The notes beneath the pieces were generated by a model. It was not told the origin of the DNA, searched no databases, and saw nothing but the letters and a program-made list of their open reading frames with translations. Positions 16,147 through 28,543 of a stretch of 64,000 bases of DNA are shown in pieces (within the stretch, counting starts at the first letter, position 1; every line of letters begins with the position of its first letter). The position numbers and the translations under genes are program-made. Source of the stretch: Gordonia sp. (in: high G+C Gram-positive bacteria) (GTDB taxonomy: Bacteria > Actinomycetota > Actinomycetes > Mycobacteriales > Mycobacteriaceae); contig NZ_JAGQTN010000041.1 in NCBI RefSeq assembly GCF_020438995.1, forward strand, positions 1 through 64,000, in the 5' to 3' direction.

Positions 16147-19100
16147 CTACCCCGTCATCGAGATCTGGGAGATGGTTGCCTGGTACCCGCCGTCGGGGCT
16201 CGGCGGCAACGATTTGATCCAGACCAGCACGTGGCTGGTCGGTGCCGCGCCGGTGATCGGGATGGTCGTCGTGCGGTCGGCGACGCGGACCGTCGCGAGT
16301 TCGCGGGTGTTGTCCAGCCCGCCCGGCGTCGCCGATGCGGACGAACGTACCGACACATCGAACCCGGGTGTGCTGGTGCGGATCGTGACCGACTTGACCG
16401 CCTGCGGTTTGTTCAGCGCGAACATCAGCCCCATACCGGTCTTGAGTCCACCGAAGGCCGGACTGCCCTGGTAGTTGTCGGTCTGCCACGGCGGCGCCGC
16501 GCCGCTGATCACGTTCGGCAGGTAGACCGTGCCGTCGGCGGGTTGCCCGGAGTAGTCGGCGAGCGTCACCGACCGCAGACCGATCGGTCCGGCCGGGGTG
16601 GGGGCGGCCGCCGGCCGAGCCGCGTTCGCAGGCGTGGCGGGTGCCGATGTGGTGGGCAGGATCGAGTCGATGTCGGTCGCCTCGTCGTCGCCGCCGAAGA
16701 TGCCGGTCGCCCACGCCACAATCGCCAGCACCATGAACAGGACGGCCAGGCCGAGTCCGATCAGCACCGCCAGGTTGCGTTTGCCCGGATCGGGCTCCGC
16801 CTTGCGCGCGGTCACCGACACCGGCGGCAGATCGCCGTCGATCGCCGGCAGCAGATCCGTCTTCAGGTCAACGACCGTGGCCTGGTCGAGAACCTGCTGC
16901 ACGGTGGCCGCCGTACGGATGCCCCGGTTGCCGTCGAGGGCCCGGGCGGCGACTGCCGAGATCTCGAACGGTACCCCCTTGCGGGCATCGAGCGGTTCGA
17001 CGGGAACACCGTTCTTGTCGGGCTCGGCCACGTCCAGGCCACCGACCTGCTCGGTGGTGTCCGCGGTGGTGATCACCTCCGAACCGGTTGCCGCGTCGAG
17101 CGGCCACCGATTGAGCAGCAGCGCGTACAGCACAGCGCCCAGACCGCGCACGTCGGAGGCCTTGTCGTCGCCGGCGAGAGTGCCGGGGAAGGCAAGCACC
17201 GCGTTACCGTCGGAACTGATGCGGATCCGGCTCGGATGGTCGATGGACAGCGCGCCGCCCGAGCGGTGTGCGGCCTCTGCGGCGGCGGCCAGCGCACGCA
17301 CCGCACGTGCCGCGCCGATCGGCGACGGACCGGACTGGGCTACCTCCGACAGCGACGATCCGGGAACCCATTCGGACACCACGATGCCGCCCGACGAGCC
17401 CCGGACCACGTCGAGCACACGGGCGACACCCGGTGAGTTGACCTGCCCGAGGCGCAGCGTGCGGGCGAGTACCGCCTGCGGGCCGGTATCGGACGGCTTG
17501 ATCTGCTCGCCACGGGAGGGCGGCGGAGCCATCTGGTCGGCATCGACGAAGGTCAGCGCGACCTCGCGGTCGAGGTTGGTGTCGCGGGCCCGCCAGAACT
17601 GCAGACCCCGTGTGCCGCCATGGCCCTCGAGTAGCCGGTAGCGGCCACCCGCGACGGCTGCGCCCGCGATCAGCCGCGGTCCGCGAACCACCGGCTCGGG
17701 AGCCGACGGCGGCCCGGCCGGGGTTTCAGTTACCTCGGGCGTCTGTTGCCCGGTGATGTCGACGATCTTGGTGGGGGCGTCATCGGCCCCGATTCCCGGT
17801 GTGGACGCTCCCGTTGCGGGTGATACCGGATCAGGAATCGGTCGATCAGGAATCGACTGGGCGGAGGGGATGTGCGTGGCGGCATCCGCCGCCAACGTCT
17901 CGGGCACCATCGGTGCCTGGGGGGCGCTGGTTTCACTCACGTGCCCGAATCCTCTCCTGCGGTATCTCGTGTCGGGTGGCAGAACCATCCGGTTGGCGGC
18001 ATACGCACCGTGCATCCCGGTCGCACCACCCGAATGCACCGCATACGATTGCCAGCTCGAGGTGCCCCGGTCGAACCGGCGCACGATCTGTACCTGACCA
18101 GAGTACGGGAGAGCGTCGTCGTTCCCGACTCGCGGGAACTGGAGGGTGAGCGAGGCGAGGTCATCGGCGGGTGGCGGCGTCTTGGGAGCCAGTGCCGGGA
18201 CGAATCTGCCGAGCAGCCGCTGGACGGCGTCGAAGATCGCGACGACGTCGGGCACCTTGAATGCGGCGAGTCCCGAGTACACGACGCCCAAGACCACCAT
18301 CGCGGTGATCGCGAGGTAGCCGAGCGACCCGATCTTGCCGTGGCTGGTCGACAGATGTGCCAGGCCCGACAATTCGGCCATCGCCCAGACCGCCGCGGTG
18401 ACCGCGGCCGACGTCACGATGGTCACCACTGTGGTGCGATTCACATCCTTCATCCGGAAGGAACCGAGCCGCCGCCGCAGCAACTGGTGGCCGACGATCG
18501 CGCCGACGAGGTAGCCGAGACCGTTCGACAGCGCCAGCCAGCGTACGACGTGATCCGGGTCATCGAACAGCACCGTGCCCACATACGACGAGGCGACCTT
18601 CACGCCGGTGATACCCACCACCATCACCGTCGGGGTCCACGGATCCTCGCGGGCGTAGAACACCCGCAGCTGCACCAGCGTCATCGCATACGGGATCAGC
18701 GTGAACGCGCCCCAGGACAGCACCGAACCGAGTTGATCGGCGGCGTCGAGGTCGTACTGGCCGAAGTTGAACACCGCGATCGCGATGGCGGGGCCGAAGA
18801 ACGTCATGAACGCGACGATCGGCACCAGCGACACCATCGTCAGCCGTGTCGCCAGCGACATGTCGTCGACGACGGCCTTGTGGTCTTCGGCGGCGGCGTT
18901 GCGCGAGAGCCGCGGCATGATCGCAGTCAGGATGGTCACGCCGAGCACGCCGTACGGCAACTGCAGCAGTTGCCAGTGCGTGAAGTAGGCGCTGATGCCC
19001 TCCGCAGTGGCCGACGCGGCGATCCGGTAGGTGATCATCATGCCGACCTGCAGCACCAGCACATAGGCGACGATGGCGACCGCCATGTTGCCGAACTTGC

Positions 19101-20460
19101 GCAGCCGGGCGTCGATACCCCACTCGAAGCGCAGCTTGACCCCGGCGCGGCGAAGCCACGGAACCAGGATCATGGCTTGCATGACGACGCCGAACATGCA
19201 GCCCAGACCCAGGACAAGCAGCTGCGGGTCCGTCATCCGGACCGGGTTGACGGTGATCTCGCCGGGCATCAGCGCGTATAGCACCAGCGTCGAGATCTGC
19301 ACGATGTTGTTGAGCACCGGCGCCCACGCACCGGGCTTGAAGTACCCGCGCATGTTCAGGATCGCGATGAACAACGCGGTCAGGCCATAGAACAGGATCT
19401 CCGGCAACAGCAGATAGGCCAGCGCCGTCGCCAGTTGTCGGTCCACCTTGCCGTCGCCGACGTTGAGGTACGTCAGCACCGGCGCGGCGATGACGGCGAC
19501 GACGGTCGCCACCCCGAGCACCACCATCACCAGGGTGAAGATCTTGTTGGTGAACGAGACTCCACCATCGGGGTCCTCGGCCTCGGCTCTGGCCAGCAGC
19601 GGGATCACGATCGCGGTGAGCACGGCGCCGAGCACGACCTCGGCGATCATGTTGGGCAGCACGTCGGCCGCCTGGAACGCCGACGCCAGCGCCGGACCGA
19701 GCATTGCCAGGATCAGGACCGTGCGCAGGAAACCGGTGATCCGGCTGAACAGGGTCGCGAGTGCGATCGATCCGCCGGTCTTGAGGATCGATGAGTCCGA
19801 GTCCTCGGGCGGTGTCTCGGACGAGGTCTTGCCGTTTGTGTTCGGACGCTTGAGCAGTGTGTTTCCGGCCGGTGCGGCACCGGACCGGGTGTCGTCACCT
19901 GCCGGGTTCGGGCCTGTCGGGTTCGGCAGGGGTATGCCCGGCTGCTGTGATTTCGCACCCGGGGATTTCGCACTCGTGCCGACGGGCGGGCGCTCGGCAC
20001 GTCGCTGCCGGATGGGCGCCGGTTGCGGCAGGCCCTGTTGTGGAGGTTTCTGTTGTGGGGGTCCCAGCTGCGGGGGCACCTGTCGAGGTGGCTCCGGTTG
20101 CCGGGCCGCAGGGCGACTGCTCATCGGTGGTGCGGCCGGCGGCCTGCGATTGAGCCCCGGCGTCGACGGCTTGCCGGGCGGAACCTGCTGGGGACTCTGC
20201 GGACCGGGCTGGATGCGGGCACGTGGAGCCGGTGCCGGCGTGCGTGCGGGGCCCGGTATCCGGTCCTGCGGTCGGATGCTGCGCTGGTCGGGCCGACCGC
20301 CTCGCTGCGGCTCCGGCCGCCCGTTCCCCCGTACGACTCCCCCATCACCGGCCCGACCCTGCGGGACGCCTGGCTGACCCCGTACGGGTCCGGGCGGCGC
20401 GGCGTGCTCGCCCGGCCGGTCGGGACCTCCGGCGGGAGGGTTGGGTCGTTGAGGGCTCAC
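16147..20460 (-). CDS. murJ: MurJ (MviN) lipid II flippase fused to a pseudokinase and an extracellular domain
   Basis: A 1437-residue protein matching Rv3910. Residues 1 to about 223 are Pro/Gln-rich and probably disordered. The MurJ flippase follows (about 224-770, many membrane segments; SSILKTGGSIALATLFSRITGF starts it). A linker leads to a kinase-like domain (about 930-1200) beginning GRYRLLEGHGGTRGLQFWRA. It lacks the VAxK lysine (VALTFV) and an HRD motif, so it should be a pseudokinase. A membrane helix (about 1225-1250, LIGLGLAVLFMVLAIVAWATG) and an exported sugar-binding-like domain end it. In mycobacteria PknB phosphorylates the pseudokinase, which binds FhaA. The GTG start overlaps the upstream stop as GTGA. 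The flippase exports lipid II for the wall. Confidence 0.95.
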   Translation of the reverse strand: MSPQRPNPPAGGPDRPGEHAAPPGPVRGQPGVPQGRAGDGGVVRGNGRPEPQRGGRPDQRSIRPQDRIPGPARTPAPAPRARIQPGPQSPQQVPPGKPSTPGLNRRPPAAPPMSSRPAARQPEPPRQVPPQLGPPQQKPPQQGLPQPAPIRQRRAERPPVGTSAKSPGAKSQQPGIPLPNPTGPNPAGDDTRSGAAPAGNTLLKRPNTNGKTSSETPPEDSDSSILKTGGSIALATLFSRITGFLRTVLILAMLGPALASAFQAADVLPNMIAEVVLGAVLTAIVIPLLARAEAEDPDGGVSFTNKIFTLVMVVLGVATVVAVIAAPVLTYLNVGDGKVDRQLATALAYLLLPEILFYGLTALFIAILNMRGYFKPGAWAPVLNNIVQISTLVLYALMPGEITVNPVRMTDPQLLVLGLGCMFGVVMQAMILVPWLRRAGVKLRFEWGIDARLRKFGNMAVAIVAYVLVLQVGMMITYRIAASATAEGISAYFTHWQLLQLPYGVLGVTILTAIMPRLSRNAAAEDHKAVVDDMSLATRLTMVSLVPIVAFMTFFGPAIAIAVFNFGQYDLDAADQLGSVLSWGAFTLIPYAMTLVQLRVFYAREDPWTPTVMVVGITGVKVASSYVGTVLFDDPDHVVRWLALSNGLGYLVGAIVGHQLLRRRLGSFRMKDVNRTTVVTIVTSAAVTAAVWAMAELSGLAHLSTSHGKIGSLGYLAITAMVVLGVVYSGLAAFKVPDVVAIFDAVQRLLGRFVPALAPKTPPPADDLASLTLQFPRVGNDDALPYSGQVQIVRRFDRGTSSWQSYAVHSGGATGMHGAYAANRMVLPPDTRYRRRGFGHVSETSAPQAPMVPETLAADAATHIPSAQSIPDRPIPDPVSPATGASTPGIGADDAPTKIVDITGQQTPEVTETPAGPPSAPEPVVRGPRLIAGAAVAGGRYRLLEGHGGTRGLQFWRARDTNLDREVALTFVDADQMAPPPSRGEQIKPSDTGPQAVLARTLRLGQVNSPGVARVLDVVRGSSGGIVVSEWVPGSSLSEVAQSGPSPIGAARAVRALAAAAEAAHRSGGALSIDHPSRIRISSDGNAVLAFPGTLAGDDKASDVRGLGAVLYALLLNRWPLDAATGSEVITTADTTEQVGGLDVAEPDKNGVPVEPLDARKGVPFEISAVAARALDGNRGIRTAATVQQVLDQATVVDLKTDLLPAIDGDLPPVSVTARKAEPDPGKRNLAVLIGLGLAVLFMVLAIVAWATGIFGGDDEATDIDSILPTTSAPATPANAARPAAAPTPAGPIGLRSVTLADYSGQPADGTVYLPNVISGAAPPWQTDNYQGSPAFGGLKTGMGLMFALNKPQAVKSVTIRTSTPGFDVSVRSSASATPGGLDNTRELATVRVADRTTTIPITGAAPTSHVLVWIKSLPPSPDGGYQATISQISMTG

Positions 20461-23400
20461 GCGTCGTCTCCACGATCTTCGGAGGTTTGGTCTTCTGGGG
20501 TTTGGTCTTCTGGGGTCTCGTCTTCCGGTGGCCGGTCGCCGGGCGGTTCGGGTCCGGCCCGGCCCGGTGTGTCGTCTTGACGGTACTGATCCGGACCCCC
20601 GGTGTGTTCGGATGACTCGCGGCGAAATTCGTATGTGCTCGCCGCGAGTTCCCGGTCATGGTCGTCGGCCTCGGGCCGATCGGCATCGGCCGGATCGGGC
20701 TGGCCCCGGAAACGGTGCCACAACCGCCGCGCCACCAGCGCCACCAGTAGCACCGCAGCCACGATCGTCGTATAGAACAGTGGCTTGCCGTATGCGTTGG
20801 AGTGCACAGAGATGGTGATCGGCTGCCCGAGGGCGAGGCCGGTCGCCGTTGTCAGGCCGATGGAGACCGACGTGGCCTCCGATGAATCGGCGTTCGCGGG
20901 CAACTGGATCTGCCGGGTGCCGCGGGCCGGGATCTCCATCGCACCGACGTCGCCGATATTGAGTTCGGCAGGCGCATCGATCTTGAGCAACACCCGGATG
21001 GGCAGCGCCAGGTCGTTGCGGACGACCAGCAGGATCGGGCTGCGTTCGGATGCCAGCGTATATCGGCCGCCGGGGTCGAGCATGGTGACGGACCCGCGCA
21101 TCCGGGTCAGCGTCGAGTTGACCGCGGACACCCATCGGTCGCGATGGGCCCCGAGTGCGGTCCGTTCGGACGCGGTGTCGTGGTCCGGGCTGCGCAACGA
21201 CCGCAGCAGATCCTCGCGTAGCGGCGCCAGATAACGTTCGGGGGTCGCCTCGACGTCGGCGGAGCGCACCAGTGACGCCTGCAACTGCAGACTCAGGTCG
21301 GTGTGCGCGCTGATGGCCGCGGCCTGGGCATGGGAGACCACCCACCAGCCGCGGGAGGGGCTGGGTTTGCCTTGTGGAGCGTGCAGCCGACCGATCCGCC
21401 GGGCGGTGTCGAGTTCGGTGACCACGGCGTGGAGGCCTTCGGGGGTGGCCGCTCCGGCGTCGAGCAGGGCGGTCGCCGTCGTGAGCAGGGCGTCGGCGTC
21501 GGCCTCGGTGGGTGACCAGTAGATCGGCGGCACGATGAACTGGCTGCGGCCGCTCACCGGCAACTGCGTGACCTGCGGGTCGGTGACCTGCTGATCAGTG
21601 GTGGCCGCACCGCTGTGCGGCAGCGTGAGCGCGGCGAACGCCAGCGCCGCCGTCGCGGACTGCCGCCTGCTGACCGCTGATTCCCGGTCGAGGTCGACGA
21701 GCTGGGAACTCGGGGTGAGCACAGGTGTGGTGGGCGCGGTGCCCATCGCGCCCAGCGCCGCGGTCACCGGGGCGTCCGTGGTCTGCACTCTGATGTCGCC
21801 GACCTGGTAGCGGCCGCTCGGGTCGGGATCGCGATCCGGTGTCAGCGTCGCCGCCGACGACACGGCCTTCGTCACGGTCGCCGATTTGAGGACACCCGCG
21901 CCCGCGTCGTCGATCGCGCCGATGGCGGGGATGGCGATACCGCGGACGCTCTTGACCCCGAGGATCGAGTCGACGATGTCTGCCGGACTGGTCAATGCGG
22001 CCGCGGTGAGCCCGGCGTTGTCCACCCGGGCGAGCGAGCCCAGATCGGCCGACGCGAATGGCAGCGCCACCACACACAGTTCACCGGCGAGCTGTTTGAG
22101 GGTCGCCAGCCACTGGGCGGCCACCGCAGTGCCCTCGCCGGGTGTGGTTTCGGATGTCGGTGACGACGGGTCCCGGGAGATGACGTACCCGGTCGACATC
22201 ACCCGCACCGTGACCAGCAGATCTGGGTCGACGGCCAAACAGACGCTCTTGCGCAGCGCCGCGCGGCTTGCTTTGTGATCGGGTGTGTTCTGCTGGGTTG
22301 CCGCTGTGGATTCCGGCCCTGTGGATTCCGTGCTACCGGGAGGTGACGGCGTCGCCGACGGCGGTTGCCCCGGTGTCCGCGAGCCCGATGTTCCAGGGCC
22401 GGCCGCATCCGGGCCGGGTGCGCCGGTGGTAGGTCCGGTCGGCGTGGGCGTGTTGACGACGCTCGGTGTCCGGACCGGTACCAGCGAATGCAGGGCGTCG
22501 AGGCTGCGGTAGAGCCGTCCCCCGGGCGCCAGCGAGGCGGCAAGATCATCGCTGATCAGCCTTACCGGCTCGGTCCGCCCGCCGAGCGTCCCCGGGGCGA
22601 GCTGGGGTGGGGCGGCCAGCGGCCACAGCATCGTCATCCGGGAGGGATTGGACCTGTCGGCGGGTATTGATCCGTCGAACCGCGGCGTGGGGCCCTCGGC
22701 ATCGCCCCCGTCGGTGTCCTCGTCGGTGTCGCCGGCGTCCGGGTAGACGTATTGCTCGGCCCGGGCCTCGTCGGGTGGCAACGACAGCACCGGCAGCAGA
22801 GTCGTCGAGTCGGCGACCCGGGCGGCCGCGCCGTAGTCGGGTGTGGCGTTGACGTTCACGGTGATCGGGTAGACCCCGGCCGCGGCGATCTCCAGCCCAC
22901 CCCGCGACAGCGGCAGCGTCAGGCTGAAACCGGTCTGTCCGCCGGGTTGCAGGGCGGTGGCGACCTGCCGGAACGGTCCGGCGACACTCACCGGCAGCAC
23001 GTCGGCCGCCGGGGCGGTACGCAGACCGGCGGCGTCGGTGACCCGATCACCGCGCTCGAGTCGGACCGCGACCGTCCGCAGCGGCCGGTCGCCGGTATTG
23101 CGGACGACACCGCTGACGGACACGGTGGCCGGGCCTGCCGTCGTGACCAGTGTCGGCGTGATGGAGCCGATATCGACGCGGGCGAAGACGGTGGCCCCGT
23201 CGCTCTTCGCCGGACCGCCGGACCTGTCCCCGGATCTGTTGCTGCGCGAGGTATCGATGTCGGGGATCTCGGAGGTGGGCGGCCGGCTCTCGGGCGCCGG
23301 GGTCGAGCCAGGTGACCCCGTGCCGGGAATCGGGGACGGTTCGGCCAGTGCCGGTGCCCCGGCCGACGAGAGGAGCACAAGCGTCAGGACGGCCACGAGA

Positions 23401-23471
23401 GTCAGAACGGCCTCCAGGACGGCACTGACCCGAACCGGGACCCGGCCTTGGGTGCCTACTCCGTCAGGCAT
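20457..23471 (-). CDS. DUF6049-family secreted/membrane protein (Rv3909-like)
   Basis: A 1004-residue protein of unknown biochemical role that always sits beside murJ in mycolata. The ATG 23471 overlaps the NUDIX gene end by 8 bp; the open frame upstream is an artefact. A signal segment (about residues 15-40, [20 protein letters not shown]) leads to a large exported region. A single C-terminal membrane helix ([18 protein letters not shown]) precedes a charged cytoplasmic tail with the repeated pentad [10 protein letters not shown], encoded by roughly 15-bp repeats at 20484-20525. Tandem overlap with murJ suggests a role at the lipid II export machinery; this is inference from context. Confidence 0.9.
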   Translation of the reverse strand: MPDGVGTQGRVPVRVSAVLEAVLTLVAVLTLVLLSSAGAPALAEPSPIPGTGSPGSTPAPESRPPTSEIPDIDTSRSNRSGDRSGGPAKSDGATVFARVDIGSITPTLVTTAGPATVSVSGVVRNTGDRPLRTVAVRLERGDRVTDAAGLRTAPAADVLPVSVAGPFRQVATALQPGGQTGFSLTLPLSRGGLEIAAAGVYPITVNVNATPDYGAAARVADSTTLLPVLSLPPDEARAEQYVYPDAGDTDEDTDGGDAEGPTPRFDGSIPADRSNPSRMTMLWPLAAPPQLAPGTLGGRTEPVRLISDDLAASLAPGGRLYRSLDALHSLVPVRTPSVVNTPTPTGPTTGAPGPDAAGPGTSGSRTPGQPPSATPSPPGSTESTGPESTAATQQNTPDHKASRAALRKSVCLAVDPDLLVTVRVMSTGYVISRDPSSPTSETTPGEGTAVAAQWLATLKQLAGELCVVALPFASADLGSLARVDNAGLTAAALTSPADIVDSILGVKSVRGIAIPAIGAIDDAGAGVLKSATVTKAVSSAATLTPDRDPDPSGRYQVGDIRVQTTDAPVTAALGAMGTAPTTPVLTPSSQLVDLDRESAVSRRQSATAALAFAALTLPHSGAATTDQQVTDPQVTQLPVSGRSQFIVPPIYWSPTEADADALLTTATALLDAGAATPEGLHAVVTELDTARRIGRLHAPQGKPSPSRGWWVVSHAQAAAISAHTDLSLQLQASLVRSADVEATPERYLAPLREDLLRSLRSPDHDTASERTALGAHRDRWVSAVNSTLTRMRGSVTMLDPGGRYTLASERSPILLVVRNDLALPIRVLLKIDAPAELNIGDVGAMEIPARGTRQIQLPANADSSEATSVSIGLTTATGLALGQPITISVHSNAYGKPLFYTTIVAAVLLVALVARRLWHRFRGQPDPADADRPEADDHDRELAASTYEFRRESSEHTGGPDQYRQDDTPGRAGPEPPGDRPPEDETPEDQTPEDQTSEDRGDDA

Positions 23472-25302
23472 CGCCGGCCGTGGGACGCCGCGCTCGCCTG
23501 CGCCTGCGCCGCGACCGGGCCGATGGTGTCGGGTCGTTGCGGCGCTGATTGCGTGCGGCGGCGGCTTTCTCATAGGCGTTGGGTTCGGTGCGGATGCTCT
23601 CGGCCTCGGACTTGGCCAGCCGGAACGGGTCGGCCGCGAGATCGGCGATGACACCACGTGCCATCCGGGCGAGCCGACGCTCGTCAGAGTACGTGAGCCG
23701 GCGCGGGAGTTCGCGCAACGGCACCCACGCCACCTCGCTGACCTCGTAGTCGGCGTCCGACAGCTCTCCCCCGATGCTGCGCAGCAGGTAATGATGCACA
23801 GTCTTGTGGATGCGTCTGCCCTCGCTGACGAACCAGTAGTCGATCTTCCCGAGCGGGGCGACCACGGTGCCCGCGATACCGGTCTCCTCCGCGACCTCGC
23901 GGATCGCGGTCTGTTCGGCGGTCTCGCCGGTTTCGATATGGCCCTTGGGCAGTGACCACATCATCCGGCCACGCCGGTCGACGCGGCCGATGAGGACGGC
24001 GCACAGGTCATCGACCGGGTTGTCGAGACTGCCCGAGATCACCAGGCCACCGGCCGACGTCTCGCGCACGGTGCGAAGCTTGGCCGCGCCTTGGTCGGTC
24101 ACAGGATTATTGGTGGCGGCACGGCGCCGGTTGCGTCCGCCCTTGCCCTCGGGCCTGACCCTGTCGTCGGCTGTGGTGCTGTCGTCTTGTATGCGGTCCG
24201 ATTGTCCGGCGGCCGAGGGTTCACGGTAGTCCGGGGTGGGGCCCTTCCTGGTGATCGCGGCTGCCCGGGTCACAAGGTCCGACGGCTTCGTCTGTCGTGT
24301 CCCGTTTCCGGAGGCGGGCTTCTCGGGTCGGCTCCCGATGCGGTCCGGCACGCCGCGACCGTCGTGGCGAGGGCCTGCGTCGGGAACGACCGGCTTCCCC
24401 TGCGTGGGGCTCGGGTCGTAGGCGTCGGCCACAGCGCCATGGGCGCCCGGGGCCACAGCGCCATGGGCGCCCGGGGACACCGGACGGGCGGGGGTGACCG
24501 CCGACTGGACATGCGAGGCGGCCCGCTCATCGATGACCGATTCGGTGGTGTAGTTCACAGGTCCGCTCCGCCGCGGCATCGACGACGGTGAGGGGCGTCG
24601 TGCCTTGCGTCTGCGGGGCTGGTCGCGCGCGGTGGGTCCGCTCGGCCGCTCGGTCGCGTCCTGGGCCACCGGAGCGGTCAAGTCTGGGGTCTGGGTTGCT
24701 GGTGGCAGGGCCGTTGCGGGAGTATCCGCGGCCGGGGTGCGGTCCGGTGCGTTGTGCGGCCCGGGCTTGGGAACCCTGCGCGGGGCGGGAGCGTCGTCGG
24801 ATGCGGGTTGTGTGGCGCTCGCGCCGGCTGCCTGCGCGGCGCCGGTGCTCTGTTCGGGGTTCGTCTGACCCGGGGAGCGACGCGCGCGGCGCCTGCCGCG
24901 ACGTGAGCGTCGTGACCGCCGCCCGGCCGGTGCGGCCCGATCTGATTCGTCACCGGGAGCCTCGCCACCGGGAGCCGCACCACCCGGAACCCCATCCCCG
25001 GGAGACCTGACCGCGTCACCGCCGGCGCTCTTGCGCTGGTCCCCGTTGCGGTGGACACTTTGCGCATCACCCTGGCGGCCGTTGGCCGCATCGCTGTGGT
25101 GGCCGTTGGGGATGGGTGCACGTGCGGCTCCGAGGGCATCGGCCGAATGCGTTTTCGCTGATTGCAGGGTACGCGGAGGCGTGACGGAGGTGGCCGGAGA
25201 TATCGCGCTACCCGCCCGCAGGGCAAGGGTTGCCGGACTCGGCCCGCGACCGACGGCGTCGGCGGGGCCGTCGTGACGGCGGGTAGACGAATCGGTGGAC
25301 AC
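23464..25302 (-). CDS. NUDIX hydrolase (MutT4-like) with a long disordered N-terminus
   Basis: First gene of the murJ transcript. The C-terminal 180 or so residues form a NUDIX domain with box [23 protein letters not shown], split here as GHIETGE and REVAEETGI. It should hydrolyse a nucleoside diphosphate derivative; the M. tuberculosis counterpart is MutT4 (Rv3908), about 250 residues. This protein has 612 because about 400 residues of Pro/Ala/Gly/Arg-rich sequence precede the domain, including [16 protein letters not shown] and a perfect 24-bp duplication (24427-24474). The GTG 25302 lacks a strong ribosome site, so a shorter start is possible, although the frame stays open and GC-biased throughout. 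Confidence 0.85.
   Translation of the reverse strand: MSTDSSTRRHDGPADAVGRGPSPATLALRAGSAISPATSVTPPRTLQSAKTHSADALGAARAPIPNGHHSDAANGRQGDAQSVHRNGDQRKSAGGDAVRSPGDGVPGGAAPGGEAPGDESDRAAPAGRRSRRSRRGRRRARRSPGQTNPEQSTGAAQAAGASATQPASDDAPAPRRVPKPGPHNAPDRTPAADTPATALPPATQTPDLTAPVAQDATERPSGPTARDQPRRRKARRPSPSSMPRRSGPVNYTTESVIDERAASHVQSAVTPARPVSPGAHGAVAPGAHGAVADAYDPSPTQGKPVVPDAGPRHDGRGVPDRIGSRPEKPASGNGTRQTKPSDLVTRAAAITRKGPTPDYREPSAAGQSDRIQDDSTTADDRVRPEGKGGRNRRRAATNNPVTDQGAAKLRTVRETSAGGLVISGSLDNPVDDLCAVLIGRVDRRGRMMWSLPKGHIETGETAEQTAIREVAEETGIAGTVVAPLGKIDYWFVSEGRRIHKTVHHYLLRSIGGELSDADYEVSEVAWVPLRELPRRLTYSDERRLARMARGVIADLAADPFRLAKSEAESIRTEPNAYEKAAAARNQRRNDPTPSARSRRRRRRARRPTAGDA
24427..24474. repeat. 24-bp perfect tandem duplication in the NUDIX gene
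   Basis: Units 24427-24450 and 24451-24474 are identical and in frame, giving APGAHGAV twice in the disordered N-terminal region. Confidence 0.9.
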
Positions 25303-25542
25303 GTTCCTGATGCTAGCCGCTGGTCACCGACCGTTTGCCTGGATGGCTCCGGCTGTGGACAAATACTGAGGCGGCCTCAGCTGTTACGTGTGTGACACGA
25401 GTGACTTTTGGGTAGCACGTTGTTCCCCGAATCCACTTTGCCATCGGGCGTGTCGCGCGTGTGTGCCGAGTAAACCCGCAGGGAGAACCCGTAAAACCCG
25501 CACAGAAAACCTGATTGCCCGGTCCCGGTAGTCTGACCAGAC

Positions 25543-27018
25543 GTGACAGGTCCCGATACTCCGGATTTCCCCCATTTCGAGGAACGCCGCACCAGGCTGC
25601 TGGCCGCGGCGGCGATCGCGCTGCGCGGATACTCCGACGTCCTGGTGCCGCTCGGCGCGCTGTTCACCGACGCCGGCCACGACCTGTTCCTGGTCGGTGG
25701 GTCGGTGCGTGACGCCGTGCTCGGCAGACTCTCCGAGGATCTGGACTTCACCACGGGTGCCCGGCCCGACGAGGTCGTCGCGCTGGTCACCGGCTGGGCG
25801 GACGCCATCTGGGATACCGGCATCGAGTTCGGCACCGTCAGCGTCCGCAAGGGCGGCCTGACGATCGAGATCACCACCTACCGTGCCGAGGCCTACGACC
25901 GGGTCGGCCGCAACCCCGTGGTCACCTTCGGCGACACCCTCGACGGTGATCTGGTCCGTCGCGATTTCACGATCAACGCGATGGCGGTGCGCATCGGGCC
26001 GGACGGCGCGCAGGAGTTCTGCGACCCGCTCGACGGTATGACCGCGCTGCTCGCCGGCGTCATCGACACCCCGGCCACCCCGCAGGAGTCGTTCGACGAC
26101 GACCCGCTGCGGATGCTGCGTGCGGTGCGGTTCGTGTCCCAGCTGGGTTTCCGGCTCGCACCGCGCGTCATCGACGCCATCGCGGAGATGAACGGACAAA
26201 TCGAGCGCATCACCGCCGAACGGGTCCGCGTCGAGCTCGACAAACTGATCTGCGGCGAGCATCCGATCGAGGGTCTGGAGATCATGGTCGACACCGGTCT
26301 GGCCGAACGGGTCATTCCGGAGATCCCCGGCATGAAGCTGACGATCGACGAGCACCACCAGCACAAGGACGTCTATCAGCACTCCCTCACCGTGCTGCGG
26401 CAGGCGATCGACCTCGAGGAATCCGATCCCGACCCGGTGCTGCGCTGGGCGGCGCTGCTGCACGACATCGGCAAACCCGCCACCAGGAGGCACGAGGAGG
26501 GCGGCGGTGTGAGCTTCCATCACCACGAGGTGGTGGGCGCCAAGATGGTGCGCAAGCGGATGCGGGCGCTCAAGTATCCGAAGGCGACGGTCGAGGACGT
26601 CGCGACCCTGGTCTTCCTGCATCTGCGGTTCCACGGCTATGGCGACGGTGCCTGGACCGATTCGGCCGTACGCCGTTACGTCACCGACGCCGGTGACCTG
26701 CTCGATCGACTCAACAAGCTCGTGCGCGCCGACTGCACCACCCGCAACAAGCATCGCGCCCGGCGCTTGCAGGAGAGCTACGACGACCTCGAGCGACGCA
26801 TCGCCGAACTCAAGGCTGCCGAGGATCTCGGTCGAGTCCGGCCGGATCTCGACGGCAACGCGATCATGGAACTGCTGGGTCTGGAGCCCTGCCCGGAGGT
26901 CGGCGAGGCGTGGAAGTACCTCAAGGAGCTGCGCCTGGACCGCGGCCCGCTCCCCCGTGAAGAGGCGGAGGCCGAACTGCTCAAATGGTGGGCCGCGCGT
27001 CGTTCTGAGGGCAACTGA
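25543..27018 (+). CDS. pcnA: CCA tRNA nucleotidyltransferase (PcnA family) with HD domain
   Basis: Adds or repairs the 3' CCA of tRNA. The 491-residue protein starts at GTG 25543. The class II nucleotidyltransferase motif is LFLVGGSVRDAVLGR, with the catalytic acidic pair in SEDLDFTT. DGDLVRRDFTINAMAV and DPLRMLRAVRFVSQLGF follow (flexible loop and CCA-enzyme motif). A C-terminal HD domain has LLHDIGKP and FHHHEVVG, suggesting an added phosphohydrolase activity. It is transcribed divergently from the NUDIX gene, exactly as in M. tuberculosis (Rv3907c). The 240-bp gap probably holds both promoters. Confidence 0.95.
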   Translation: MTGPDTPDFPHFEERRTRLLAAAAIALRGYSDVLVPLGALFTDAGHDLFLVGGSVRDAVLGRLSEDLDFTTGARPDEVVALVTGWADAIWDTGIEFGTVSVRKGGLTIEITTYRAEAYDRVGRNPVVTFGDTLDGDLVRRDFTINAMAVRIGPDGAQEFCDPLDGMTALLAGVIDTPATPQESFDDDPLRMLRAVRFVSQLGFRLAPRVIDAIAEMNGQIERITAERVRVELDKLICGEHPIEGLEIMVDTGLAERVIPEIPGMKLTIDEHHQHKDVYQHSLTVLRQAIDLEESDPDPVLRWAALLHDIGKPATRRHEEGGGVSFHHHEVVGAKMVRKRMRALKYPKATVEDVATLVFLHLRFHGYGDGAWTDSAVRRYVTDAGDLLDRLNKLVRADCTTRNKHRARRLQESYDDLERRIAELKAAEDLGRVRPDLDGNAIMELLGLEPCPEVGEAWKYLKELRLDRGPLPREEAEAELLKWWAARRSEGN

Positions 27019-27091
27019 CCTGCCTTCCGGCGCCGCTGTATACAGAGGTAATCTCGGAGTCACTGCCGTGTAAACACCCGGTAAAACCTGA

Positions 27092-28483
<1,392 letters not shown>

Positions 28484-28543
28484 GAACCACTTCGACGGGG
28501 TGGTTGGCATTCCCGAACAGCATTGGGTGCTCGGCCGTCGGGA

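Noticed and set aside
17872..19281. 469-codon plus-strand frame over murJ
   Set aside because: Mirror of the flippase gene with no motif of its own.
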